Of a stretch of 64,000 nucleotides of DNA, positions 8,937 through 16,214 are shown one piece after another. Position 1 is the stretch's first letter. Each line of letters begins with the position of its first letter. This DNA is from Paramesorhizobium leguminum (lineage in GTDB: Bacteria; Pseudomonadota; Alphaproteobacteria; Rhizobiales; Rhizobiaceae). The stretch lies in assembly GCF_003217235.1 (NCBI RefSeq), contig NZ_QJTF01000006.1:108411-172410 (forward strand). The letters run 5' to 3'. Under the pieces are notes generated by a model. The model was not told the DNA's origin. It made no database searches and worked only from the letters and a program-made list of their open reading frames with translations. Both the position numbers and the translations under genes were made by a program.

Positions 8937-9110
8937 TCAAAGCCCGTGCCCGCCCATCATCCTCGCCGGATATTCGCGCCCGTCTTCATAATCCTCGTCT
9001 CCGTCTTCTAAATCCGTGTCGCCGTCGATCTGGTCGAGAAGTGCAATCGCTTCATCGATCCAGCGTTCGAGCAACAGCCGACGAAGGCGGTAAATCGCTG
9101 GGCTGTTCAT
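8937..9110 (-). CDS. Small acidic hypothetical protein (57 aa)
   Basis: The product begins MNSPAIYRLRRLLLERWIDE and has an acidic central stretch (DGDTDLEDGDEDYEDG). Its ATG overlaps the stop of the preceding gene as ATGA, consistent with translational coupling in a run of six tiny genes. No recognised domain; such small acidic proteins are common in phage-like elements. It is the last gene of the run. Confidence 0.55.
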   Translation of the reverse strand: MNSPAIYRLRRLLLERWIDEAIALLDQIDGDTDLEDGDEDYEDGREYPARMMGGHGL

Positions 9111-9220
9111 TCCACGCCGCCTTTCACCTTAGGCAGAACCCAGATGGAAACGACCGTCACGCCGCGAGCGATACGAAGAAGGAGGAAGGCTAGGAATATG
9201 CGGATGGTCGCCAGCATCAT
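9107..9220 (-). CDS. Tiny single-span membrane protein (37 aa)
   Basis: MMLATIRIFLAFLLLRIARG is followed by VTVVSIWVLPKVKGGVE, one hydrophobic helix with positive residues in the middle. I chose the start at 9220 because it overlaps the upstream stop as ATGA. Function unknown. Membrane location is predicted from hydrophobicity only. Confidence 0.5.
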   Translation of the reverse strand: MMLATIRIFLAFLLLRIARGVTVVSIWVLPKVKGGVE

Positions 9221-9411
9221 TCGGCCCTCCCTGCTGCATCGAGCACCGCGTCCCGCTCCTGCATCAAGTTCAGGAGCTTCTCCGCTTGATCGGCGTATTC
9301 CGGCCATTCACGGTCGAACCGTTCGAATGCCGCCAGCTTCTGCCGTTCGTCCAATTTGGACATGACAACCAAGATTTTGATGTTGAGCACATCGTCAGCG
9401 GAAAGTGCCAT
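9217..9411 (-). CDS. Small hypothetical protein (64 aa)
   Basis: A helical, charged protein (MALSADDVLNIKILVVMSKL, then ERFDREWPEYADQAEKLLNL). The start overlaps the previous stop as TAATG and its own stop overlaps the next start, so it lies inside the coupled run. No known domain recognised. Confidence 0.6.
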   Translation of the reverse strand: MALSADDVLNIKILVVMSKLDERQKLAAFERFDREWPEYADQAEKLLNLMQERDAVLDAAGRAE

Positions 9412-9536
9412 TATGCGTCCTCCTTCACGTCAAGCCGATCCAGCTTGGCGAGAAGCGCCAACTTTTCAGCTTCGGTGAGCGTCCGCCATTTAGCGAGAAA
9501 TTTGGCAATGCGCTGCGTTTCGGTCAGAGGCTTCAT
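9411..9536 (-). CDS. Tiny hypothetical protein (41 aa)
   Basis: It reads MKPLTETQRIAKFLAKWRTL, then TEAEKLALLAKLDRLDVKEDA, an amphipathic all-helical peptide. Start and stop are coupled to both neighbours (ATGA and TAATG). The tight packing, not homology, supports it. Confidence 0.5.
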   Translation of the reverse strand: MKPLTETQRIAKFLAKWRTLTEAEKLALLAKLDRLDVKEDA

Positions 9537-9775
9537 CACGCCTCCCTCCCCGGAAAGGTGGATTGCGGGAGAAGTGGGACGCCCAACTCAAGGGCGAGGC
9601 TCTCCGCGCGAACCCAGCCGACAGGCTTGGATTTGGTGGTGTTGCGAATTGTCCAGGTGTCGTCACCGTTCAGCGTTTCTATGGCATAGAGCACCCATCC
9701 GCCCTCTTGCGGGTAGGCTGATAGCTGGACGGCGACAGGGCCGCGCGAGCTTTTGAACTGGATTACCTCGCTCAT
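9536..9775 (-). CDS. Hypothetical protein (79 aa)
   Basis: Predicted as mainly beta-strand (SRGPVAVQLSAYPQEGGWVL, YAIETLNGDDTWTIRNT). No family recognised. It overlaps the gene upstream by four bases and the gene downstream by one to three, so it is co-translated with them. Confidence 0.6.
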   Translation of the reverse strand: MSEVIQFKSSRGPVAVQLSAYPQEGGWVLYAIETLNGDDTWTIRNTTKSKPVGWVRAESLALELGVPLLPQSTFPGREA

Positions 9776-9960
9776 TGCACGTCCTCCCCGTCGCCATCAA
9801 TTACCGCCGCCATACGACGCAGAAGCGCCGCCACGCGCTTGCGCTCGTTTTCGCTAAGGAGAGCAAAAAGTTCCCGCGCTTCCGCCTCACGGCTTTGTTT
9901 GTCCGTCTGCGGGGTATTGGGCAAGCCTTCGGCGCTCGCCGGAATGGTGTGTTCCGTCAT
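9772..9960 (-). CDS. Hypothetical protein (62 aa), first gene of the small-gene run
   Basis: A helical protein ending ELFALLSENERKRVAALLRR-MAAVIDGDGEDVQ. I chose ATG 9960 because GGGACAG stands just upstream; 9975 is an alternative without a ribosome site. An inverted repeat (TTACCC...GGGTAA, about 10000-10033) lies in its upstream region and may be an operator. Function unknown. Confidence 0.55.
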   Translation of the reverse strand: MTEHTIPASAEGLPNTPQTDKQSREAEARELFALLSENERKRVAALLRRMAAVIDGDGEDVQ

Positions 9961-10037
9961 TGGTCTGTCCCACATTTTTTAAGTTGGTTGGTTCGGTCTT
10001 ACCCTCGTTCGGGTATACTCTCAGAGGGGGTAAAAAT

Positions 10038-10099
10038 AAGCGTCATAAGTGTCATAAGCGTCATGCCAATTGATTTTATTATGTTTTTTCATGACACTT
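10038..10099. repeat. 9-bp-unit inverted repeat (copy 1)
   Basis: Three tandem 9-mers AAGYGTCAT occupy 10038-10064; an exact inverted 9-mer (ATGACACTT) lies at 10091-10099, and a weaker one at 10108-10116. It sits between two minus-strand genes. Same architecture as the copies at 11579, 11700, 11821 and 18060, but a different unit sequence. Confidence 0.75.
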
Positions 10100-10128
10100 A
10101 GAAATTCATGCCGCTTCTATGCGTCATT

Positions 10129-10404
10129 TCAGGCCGCCAAAAGGCTGGCAATCTGCCCTTCAATCTCACGCTGGCGGTTCATGATATCGATCCGCCAAGG
10201 CTTGTATGAAAGCATTTCGGCCTCGTGCCGTAGGTCGGCAATCTTCGCCGCCACCGGGTTAACCCGATAGGCAATCGCTTGCTTCAGTTCGGCCCATACG
10301 ATTTGCAGGCACCAAGTGAACAGAGAGCGCTTGAACGGGCGATTACCGTACCGGGCTTTATAATCCTGCCATGCGCGCTTCATGATTTCAGAACGGTTGA
10401 ACAT
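10129..10404 (-). CDS. Hypothetical protein of phage-like elements (91 aa)
   Basis: It begins MFNRSEIMKRAWQDYKARYG and is basic and helical, with a C-terminal heptad-like segment (AAKIADLRHEAEMLSYKPWR). Short proteins with this MFNRSEIM opening are familiar to me from rhizobial prophages, without an assigned role. It is divergent from the XRE regulator gene and shares its operator-like intergenic region. Confidence 0.65.
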   Translation of the reverse strand: MFNRSEIMKRAWQDYKARYGNRPFKRSLFTWCLQIVWAELKQAIAYRVNPVAAKIADLRHEAEMLSYKPWRIDIMNRQREIEGQIASLLAA

Positions 10405-10429
10405 TGGCTTGTTCCCTTATATCGTTTAT

Positions 10430-10496
10430 GATACCTACGTACCATGTATGAACTATATGGTCAATACGTGAGTTCAATTTTTTATACGCAGGTATC
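10430..10496. promoter_or_regulatory. Candidate divergent operator of the XRE regulator
   Basis: GATACCTACGT (10430-10440) and ACGCAGGTATC (10486-10496) are inverted copies matching at 10 of 11 positions, spanning the gap between the divergent 91-aa and XRE genes. The right copy ends 3 bases before the XRE start codon. Likely autorepressor sites (inference). Confidence 0.5.
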
Positions 10497-10499
10497 AAA

Positions 10500-10754
10500 A
10501 TGGCGATAACATCGGAACAATTGCGGGCGGCGCGCGCCCTTCTCAAGATGGAACAGAGGGCGTTGGCAGAAGCCTCGAACGTCAATATTCAGACGTTGAA
10601 ACGCTATGAAGGCGGCTCTGGCGTGCTGAGCGGCAACTATCAGAATATCGAAGCCCTGATTTCTGTTTTGGCGAATGCAGGCGTCCAATTTCTCGAAAAT
10701 GGACAGGTGGCAAACGGGCCGGGAGTGGCGCTGGCAGGACCGCGTTCCGAATGA
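10500..10754 (+). CDS. XRE family helix-turn-helix regulator
   Basis: 84 residues. The HTH occupies about residues 6-40 (QRALAEASNVNIQTLKRYEG), close to Cro/C1-like regulators of small elements; the tail (LISVLANAGVQFLENGQV) is the common extension predicting a beta hairpin. It lies at the left end of a three-gene plus-strand operon with ATGA and GTGA overlaps. It could be the lysogeny-type switch of the element. Confidence 0.82.
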   Translation: MAITSEQLRAARALLKMEQRALAEASNVNIQTLKRYEGGSGVLSGNYQNIEALISVLANAGVQFLENGQVANGPGVALAGPRSE

Positions 10755-11119
10755 AGGGCGACCGAAGATATTGGAAGATTGAGGGCTATGACAGCACCGA
10801 ACTCATCTTCGAAAGGGTCATTCCCGTCTATTGGGCGAGCGAAAAATGCATGATGGATTTGCTATGCCGCCTCGCTTCAAAGCACCTGTCCGAGAATGAA
10901 ATTATCGAGGCTTCTTTGAACGGGCATCATCTCGGCGGAAACGCGCTCTTAGAGCCGCAAGTGTCGCCTGGAGGCGCATCGCGCCGCTATTCCATATCCG
11001 TGGGCCATCCCAATTATTACATCGCGTCCGCTTGGCTGAAATCTGAATTGGTGGCGAAGGGGTATGTCTTTTCTAAAAATGGACAGGTGATCTGTCCTGG
11101 TGGGGTATTGAAACCGTGA
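10751..11119 (+). CDS. Hypothetical protein (122 aa)
   Basis: It overlaps the XRE stop by ATGA and is therefore co-translated with the regulator. The product (MKGDRRYWKIEGYDSTELIF at the start) shows no domain I can name and no membrane segment. Nothing in its sequence indicates function. Confidence 0.6.
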   Translation: MKGDRRYWKIEGYDSTELIFERVIPVYWASEKCMMDLLCRLASKHLSENEIIEASLNGHHLGGNALLEPQVSPGGASRRYSISVGHPNYYIASAWLKSELVAKGYVFSKNGQVICPGGVLKP

Positions 11120-11523
11120 GCAAAATGCCGAAAACCTATAAGGCCGGAATGAAACCGGCACTGCCACCGGACGCGACTTTGGTCACCATAATGGGCTTAG
11201 TCGATAACCAGACGGAGTATGTTCGGGCCGTTCTCGGCAACATGAGGGGGTATGATAAAGATTGTCAGGTTCGGCTTTCGATAAACAGCAATCCTCGCCG
11301 GCCGGATTATCTGATTGAGGCGCTATTCTACGACGCCATAGACGGCGAAGATGTAGCGCACCCTCAATCAGTCGCGATTTTTAACGGTCGCACCCACAAA
11401 GGCGCGCTGGCCGTCGAGGATACCAAACGCCGCCTTTGGTCGAGCCACGCTATGAGGTTCGAAGCCGTTCAACGGCTCCTGGGGGAATTGCGGGGGCTTC
11501 GAGTGGTAGAGTTTGCCACTTGA
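11116..11523 (+). CDS. Hypothetical protein (135 aa)
   Basis: GTG start at 11116 overlapping the previous stop (GTGA); ATG 11125 is an alternative. No family recognised. The last gene of the regulator operon, followed by about 500 bases of repeat-rich non-coding DNA. Confidence 0.6.
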   Translation: MSKMPKTYKAGMKPALPPDATLVTIMGLVDNQTEYVRAVLGNMRGYDKDCQVRLSINSNPRRPDYLIEALFYDAIDGEDVAHPQSVAIFNGRTHKGALAVEDTKRRLWSSHAMRFEAVQRLLGELRGLRVVEFAT

Positions 11524-11578
11524 TCGTTCTTGCGGCCCCTGCCGCGTCCCACCTCCCAAATTCTGTTAAGGGCCGGTT

Positions 11579-11641
11579 GCTACTGCTACTCCCGCTACTT
11601 CTGCTACTTCGGAGGAAAAGAGAAGGGGACGAGTAGCGGGA
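11579..11641. repeat. 9-bp-unit inverted repeat (copy 2)
   Basis: GCTACT occurs at 11579, 11585, 11594 and 11603, the last three with 9-bp spacing. TCCCGCTACT (11590-11599) is matched by its exact inverse AGTAGCGGGA at 11632-11641. Confidence 0.65.
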
Positions 11642-11699
11642 GGCAGTGCCTCATAGGCTCCTTCCGGCTCAAAATTTTTTCTGCAATTCCCCTGAAACG

Positions 11700-11756
11700 G
11701 AACTGACAAAACTGACAAAAATGGAACTTGGGTATTTTTGTCAGTTTTGTCAGTTC
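11700..11756. repeat. 9-bp-unit inverted repeat (copy 3), perfect 23-bp arms
   Basis: The left arm 11700-11722 and right arm 11734-11756 are exact inverse complements over 23 bp, with an 11-nt loop. Each arm holds two tandem 9-mers of the type ACTGACAAA. Copy 5 at 18060-18116 is closely related. The frame 11646-11900 stays open through this repeat and the next, encoding LTKLTK and CQFCQF, but I do not think it is a gene. Confidence 0.85.
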
Positions 11757-11820
11757 GCCTTTGGGCTGTTTTCGTATTTTTTCGGCTCAGAATTTTATGA
11801 AAATGCCCCAGAGCCGAACC

Positions 11821-11867
11821 CTCAAAAGTATCAAAAATCGGATTTGGCTAATTTTGATACTTTTGAG
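11821..11867. repeat. 9-bp-unit inverted repeat (copy 4), perfect 16-bp arms
   Basis: CTCAAAAGTATCAAAA (11821-11836) and its exact inverse (11852-11867) flank a 15-nt loop; each arm contains two 9-bp-spaced units (TCAAAAGTA/TCAAAAATC). A 29-bp segment including the left arm (11814-11842) is identical to 8495-8523. Confidence 0.82.
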
Positions 11868-12019
11868 ACCTCGTCAGAAGGCGCATATCGGAGAGCGTGA
11901 CGATATGCGCCTCGACCTCGACATATGGGGTCTCTCCAAATTCGGATGGACCCATTTTCGGAACCTTGCCGCCCCACGCGGTTTTCTCCTATAGTGTGGC
12001 GCAAGGATAGGGGTTAGGG

Positions 12020-12205
12020 ATGACCAGAAACCAACAGGGCTTCATTTACGCGATCTGCTTCGTTCTTTTCGGCCTAGTCATGGGTGGCATTCACTGGCTT
12101 CTCACCGGGATCAACGGTGATTTCGGAATGGGGGTTGGTGTTGGCTTCTTCGTTGGGATTGGCCTTCTGTTCCTCGCCTCCCGCAACGTCCGCGAAACAC
12201 CCTAG
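12020..12205 (+). CDS. Small two-span membrane protein (61 aa)
   Basis: Two hydrophobic helices (IYAICFVLFGLVMGGIHWLL and VGVGFFVGIGLLFLAS) separated by a short glycine-rich loop. No family recognised. It converges on the large minus-strand gene, overlapping it by four bases. A holin-like role cannot be excluded but there is no lysis gene nearby. Confidence 0.5.
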   Translation: MTRNQQGFIYAICFVLFGLVMGGIHWLLTGINGDFGMGVGVGFFVGIGLLFLASRNVRETP

Positions 12206-14217
12206 CGGTTAGGCCGTATCGTAATCTCCAGCGGCTTGCGCGCTTCCTGCCCCAGAACTCTAGGCGCGGTTTCCGGTCCGCTAACCTTACGGGCAAACTG
12301 CCCCTGAACGTTGACGACGAATTTCAAAGCTTGATCCGCCGTAATGTCCTTCCGGCGTTGCGCGGCTCTGATAGCGTCGATTGCCTGTTTCAGGTCCGTT
12401 TGGTTCCCCGGCTTTACGGTCAGGTAGCGCGCGAGTTCTTCATTCACCTTCTGCTGTGAGGCCGATTGGACGCGCCCAACGGTCTTATCTCCCAACTTGG
12501 CGGCGGCACTCCCCGCCTGCATGTTCAAGAGTTCACGGATAACGCCCGGTTCTTTTGCGTTCGCGCCAATATACTTCATCGCCTGAGCGCGGGCGAATGT
12601 TTCGGAATTGCCGGTCACGCTGTCGCGGGATAGGCGAAAGGCGCGCTCAGCATCAAGCGATTTCAGCATCTGGTCGGCTTGGTCCTTACCCACTAGAAGA
12701 GCGAGCTTTTCCTTGTTGTATCCGCTCTCGAATGTCTGGATGCCCTTCAATGCATCGTTTCGCGCCGTTCCCATTGTGTCTGCGATAGCGGAGCGTCCAC
12801 CCTGAACGAAGGCTTCGCGTTCTGCGTCCCCCATCTTGAGAAGCTGGGTGCGTATCTGATTGGGCGTCATCTGGTTCTTGAAAATGGCCCGCCCCTCTTC
12901 CAGCGCATCGAGCACGGCGGCAGGGCCGCTGAACGCTTTGCGAGCCTGAGCATATTCTGGCACCGCCTTATCGACCATCTTTGTCAGAAGGTCTTTTTGC
13001 TGAATGAAAATCCGTGCTTCATTGTTGTTTCCGGCGCGCTGCGCTGAGGAAATCATGTCATCCAGGGCGCGCTTTGTCAGGTCGAGCTGCCGAACGTCTG
13101 GAACATTTCTCAGCGCAACACTGCCATCGTCCGATACATTGGCGAACCATTGCTGCGAGGTAATGCCCTCATCTGCGGCAAGCCCCTGTGCTTTCTTGAG
13201 CGCCTTTCCGACCGTAGGGCGGCGCAACAGTTCCTCCAGTTCTTTCGAGAAGGGAACAGGCTTGGAATACGCTGCGTCGTAGAGCGGCTTTGCCGCCGCC
13301 GATCTGCGGGCGATAATGTCATCTGCGAGCGCCACGGTATCGACGTTCTGACCGAGCGCATCATCAAGGGAAGACGATACGCGCTGCCCTGCCCCGGCCT
13401 GCCGCTGCGAAACTGCGGACCGAACCATCTCCTGCGCGCGGCCCGGCGTTCCGGCCAAGGCACCAGCATACGATTGCAGATTCGGGCCAAGGTCCATCGG
13501 CATGGCATCCGGCCCCATCTGCGCGAGGCGAGCCGGTACGTCATCAACACCGTCTGCGGCGGCGGCCCGCGTGAAAGCTTGCTGTGCTCGTGAAGGGGAA
13601 GGGCCGGTGAGTGCGGCGATTCCCTTACCAATGGCGCGACCTGCAATAGGTGCTGCACCGCCAAGCATACCGCCGTACATCAAGCCCTGTTTCATGGCGC
13701 TTGGATCATAATCGCTCCGAACGCCAGCGTCTGCTGCTCCGATGCCTGCCCCTGACATGGCCCCTGCACCAATATTCTTCGCAAGGCCACCCAAGCCAGT
13801 GCCGCCACCGGCACCGAAGGCAGCGGGAGCAGCGGCAATAAGCGGCACCGTCGCTGCGACACCTCCCGCAATATTCAGGCCGGTATTCACATAGGGGTGT
13901 TCTTCCTGAAACGCCTTGTCCTTGCTCTGCTGAATATCCAGCGCCTGGTTGTAGCGTTCTCCCCACGTTTCGCCGGGAAGCTTCTGAAAGTCATCAGGCA
14001 ATAAAGGGTCCACGACCGGCGCAAGCGTGGCGTTGGTCGCTGCGTCGAGTTTGTTCAGCAGGCCGCCAAGAACCGGAATGCCGGTTCCAAGCGCGCGCAT
14101 GGTATTCTCAGCGTTCAGGCTCCCATCCTGTCCGGTGGCGTTCCGCCCACCGCCCTGCTGCTGCAATCTCAAGCGAGCCGATGCAAGCGCGATGGCTCTT
14201 TTCTGTTCAAGGGTCAT
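12202..14217 (-). CDS. Large phage-type protein, putative DNA-ejection/internal virion protein
   Basis: 671 residues from ATG 14217, which overlaps the stop of the 462-aa gene (ATGA); 14223 is an alternative. After a helical N-terminus come two glycine/alanine-rich hydrophobic stretches (VAATVPLIAAAPAAFGAGGG and MYGGMLGGAAPIAGRAIGKG) and then a long helical region. Long helical proteins with such membrane-active segments are typical of podovirus internal/ejection proteins. I recognise the type, not a specific family. No other virion genes accompany it, which is odd. An undefined role in the element remains possible. Confidence 0.55.
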   Translation of the reverse strand: MTLEQKRAIALASARLRLQQQGGGRNATGQDGSLNAENTMRALGTGIPVLGGLLNKLDAATNATLAPVVDPLLPDDFQKLPGETWGERYNQALDIQQSKDKAFQEEHPYVNTGLNIAGGVAATVPLIAAAPAAFGAGGGTGLGGLAKNIGAGAMSGAGIGAADAGVRSDYDPSAMKQGLMYGGMLGGAAPIAGRAIGKGIAALTGPSPSRAQQAFTRAAAADGVDDVPARLAQMGPDAMPMDLGPNLQSYAGALAGTPGRAQEMVRSAVSQRQAGAGQRVSSSLDDALGQNVDTVALADDIIARRSAAAKPLYDAAYSKPVPFSKELEELLRRPTVGKALKKAQGLAADEGITSQQWFANVSDDGSVALRNVPDVRQLDLTKRALDDMISSAQRAGNNNEARIFIQQKDLLTKMVDKAVPEYAQARKAFSGPAAVLDALEEGRAIFKNQMTPNQIRTQLLKMGDAEREAFVQGGRSAIADTMGTARNDALKGIQTFESGYNKEKLALLVGKDQADQMLKSLDAERAFRLSRDSVTGNSETFARAQAMKYIGANAKEPGVIRELLNMQAGSAAAKLGDKTVGRVQSASQQKVNEELARYLTVKPGNQTDLKQAIDAIRAAQRRKDITADQALKFVVNVQGQFARKVSGPETAPRVLGQEARKPLEITIRPNR

Positions 14218-15602
14218 TTCCATAGTGCGCGCTCCTCTGGCGTCATGATGCCCCATAGCGAAGGATCAACGCCTTGCGGCGCGGCGGGGGCGTTTTGATT
14301 GCCACCCGAATTGGAAAGGATCGAGCGGGTACGCTCATCGAGCAGCGGCTGTTTGTCGATTTCGGCTAAGCGCCTGTCAGCTTCTGCCGGAGTGACTTCA
14401 CCGCGCAAAGCACCGGATGCGATAGCGCCGCGCTCCGCATTAAGCTGCGCCTTTCGCTCGAAGATATTCATAATCATCTGGTTGGCTTCTGGGTTGCCGC
14501 GAAGGCGTGGGAAGCTCCCCATGAGAATATCCATGTCTCTATCCGATAGCGCGCCAGACCCCGGAACCCGTAAGGTTGGGGCCAACTGGTTCACCTGCGC
14601 TGTGAAAGCATCCCCGGCAGAACTGAAGCCTGGGAACATTTCAGCTAAGCGCCCCGATACCGGGCCTTGCGGTGCCTGCGTCAGCAACTCACGCATGACG
14701 GGGATGGACTGCGCCACCGAAGCGGATTGCGTTCCAGCATCAGCCAGCGCCCCGAACCGCTCGACATTTCGCCCTGCGGCTTTCTTCGCAAACTCGCTTT
14801 CATCTTGGGCGGCGTTCTGAGTAACATTGGTCGCCCCGGCCTTCTTGATCTCCTGCTGGTATTGCGAGAACGTTCCCTGATAGCCTTGGCGGCGGGCAAA
14901 ATCATATTCTTGGATATCGCTCGTCGGTTTGATCTGCGGGTTTCGGAGGTTTTCCACTTCCAGCCCCAGCTTCTGCAATTCCAGCGCGGCCTTCGGATCA
15001 GCACCCTTCTGCAAATTCTGGATCACCTGAATAGCCGCCTGCGGATGCTGCGCGAGTATCTCCGCTTCACCTTCTGGGACGCCGCGAGCCGTGAGATAGC
15101 TGACGGTCTGGTTCTCCTTCTTGACGTTGTTGACGGCATTCAGGCCGCCGCCGATTGCAGAGAGAACGCCGTTGCCCGAACCAAGCCCCTGCAAGAACGC
15201 GGCGGCTGTCTCCATGAAGTTACCGCCCGAATTACCTGAACGCGCCTGTGCGGGCTGCTGTGCGCCCTGCTGCGGCTGGAGGTGGCGCAACGACGCCTGA
15301 TAATCCTGCTGCGTGATAGGCGGGCCGTTTGCGGCTGGTGCAGGCGGGAAATAGTTCGGATCGTTCCGGCCAACAGCAACAGGCGAATTGACCATTCCCT
15401 GCGGCTGCTCGAACGCCGACATTATGCCGCCCTTCGGGATTGTCTCCTTTGAGGGAATGGAGCCGGTCGCCGTCAAGTCGATTATCGGCCCGGATTGCGG
15501 CTGCGGGTTGGTCAGCATGTTTTGTGGCATGAGGTTGGGCTGTGCTGTCAGGTAATTCGGAACCTGCGGCATACCCAGCCAGCGAAGATCAAAATTCGAC
15601 AT
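14214..15602 (-). CDS. Phage-type structural/ejection-associated protein
   Basis: 462 residues, rich in proline and glutamine at the N-terminus (about 1-125), then helical. The C-terminal part carries VPGSGALSDRDMDILMGSFP followed by a GNPEANQ turn, a motif I associate with putative DNA-transfer proteins of alphaproteobacterial prophages. It is translationally coupled to the 671-aa protein and follows the 95-aa gene by 12 bases, so three or four genes form one late-like operon headed by a ribbon-helix-helix regulator. The function assignment is inference. Confidence 0.5.
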   Translation of the reverse strand: MSNFDLRWLGMPQVPNYLTAQPNLMPQNMLTNPQPQSGPIIDLTATGSIPSKETIPKGGIMSAFEQPQGMVNSPVAVGRNDPNYFPPAPAANGPPITQQDYQASLRHLQPQQGAQQPAQARSGNSGGNFMETAAAFLQGLGSGNGVLSAIGGGLNAVNNVKKENQTVSYLTARGVPEGEAEILAQHPQAAIQVIQNLQKGADPKAALELQKLGLEVENLRNPQIKPTSDIQEYDFARRQGYQGTFSQYQQEIKKAGATNVTQNAAQDESEFAKKAAGRNVERFGALADAGTQSASVAQSIPVMRELLTQAPQGPVSGRLAEMFPGFSSAGDAFTAQVNQLAPTLRVPGSGALSDRDMDILMGSFPRLRGNPEANQMIMNIFERKAQLNAERGAIASGALRGEVTPAEADRRLAEIDKQPLLDERTRSILSNSGGNQNAPAAPQGVDPSLWGIMTPEERALWK

Positions 15603-15614
15603 GGCTTCTCTCCT

Positions 15615-15902
15615 TCACTGTATGCCGGTCGCGCCTGCGACCAAGCTTTCATAAACTTCGTTGGCGTGTATTTCGGCTTCGATTTCGCTGCCGCCCTCCG
15701 CTCGCACATCCTCACTGGCTATCTCCGCAAGCATGTGGGTGATTTGCATGATTTCCGCCCGTGCAGCGTCCCAATCGACGCGGCGCGTGACATCATCGAA
15801 GTTCTGCAGCGCGACTTGCCGGATTATCCCTTGCACGAAATCAGGGTGCAGAATGTAAACGCCTGCCGGGGCTTTAAAGGGCCGTAAAAGCGGCTTGTTC
15901 AT
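15615..15902 (-). CDS. Hypothetical protein (95 aa)
   Basis: It starts MNKPLLRPFKAPAGVYILHP at ATG 15902, overlapping the regulator's stop (ATGA). The rest is acidic and helical (EIASEDVRAEGGSEIEAEIH). No domain recognised. Position between the regulator and the ejection-like genes suggests a role in the same module. Confidence 0.6.
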   Translation of the reverse strand: MNKPLLRPFKAPAGVYILHPDFVQGIIRQVALQNFDDVTRRVDWDAARAEIMQITHMLAEIASEDVRAEGGSEIEAEIHANEVYESLVAGATGIQ

Positions 15903-16057
15903 CGCGGGGAAGCCTCCCCAGCTTGGGGGAGCACCGAAGCGCGGATCAACTCTGAGAGCGAAGTTCCCTTCTCCTGGGCGAGCTTTTCCAGCGTCCGCTT
16001 TTCTTCCCTGAAAACCCGGACGTGGATATAATCCGGCATTGCAACATCTGAACGCAT
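15899..16057 (-). CDS. Ribbon-helix-helix (Arc/CopG-like) regulator (52 aa)
   Basis: The product has the ribbon-helix-helix pattern: a polar beta strand (YIHVRVFREE), helix one (EKRTLEKLAQEKG), and helix two (SLSELIRASVL). AGGAGAT sits 6 bases before the ATG. A perfect inverted repeat at 16066-16094 covers the ribosome-site region, so autorepression is likely. It heads a four-gene operon that ends with the two large phage-type genes. Confidence 0.7.
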   Translation of the reverse strand: MRSDVAMPDYIHVRVFREEKRTLEKLAQEKGTSLSELIRASVLPQAGEASPR

Positions 16058-16065
16058 AGCAATCT

Positions 16066-16094
16066 CCTTTCGTGGCACAATTTACCACGAAAGG
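16066..16094. promoter_or_regulatory. Palindromic operator of the ribbon-helix-helix operon
   Basis: CCTTTCGTGG (16066-16075) and CCACGAAAGG (16085-16094) are perfect 10-bp inverted arms with a 9-bp spacer, ending 9 bases upstream of the regulator start and overlapping its Shine-Dalgarno on the minus strand. Confidence 0.7.
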
Positions 16095-16214
16095 GGCGCG
16101 CTTTCTCGAAATACGTATTAATTATCAAGCGGTTGGCTTATTTCACCGCCGCTCATCGTCTATCAGGTTCCATCAAATTCCGGGGAGATATATAGGTGCG
16201 ACAATTTGCCTCAC

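Noticed and set aside
11646..11900. Plus-strand frame running through two inverted repeats
   Set aside because: No ribosome site, no homology, and its only regularity (LTKLTK, CQFCQF) is forced by the 9-bp repeats; I treat the repeats as the feature.
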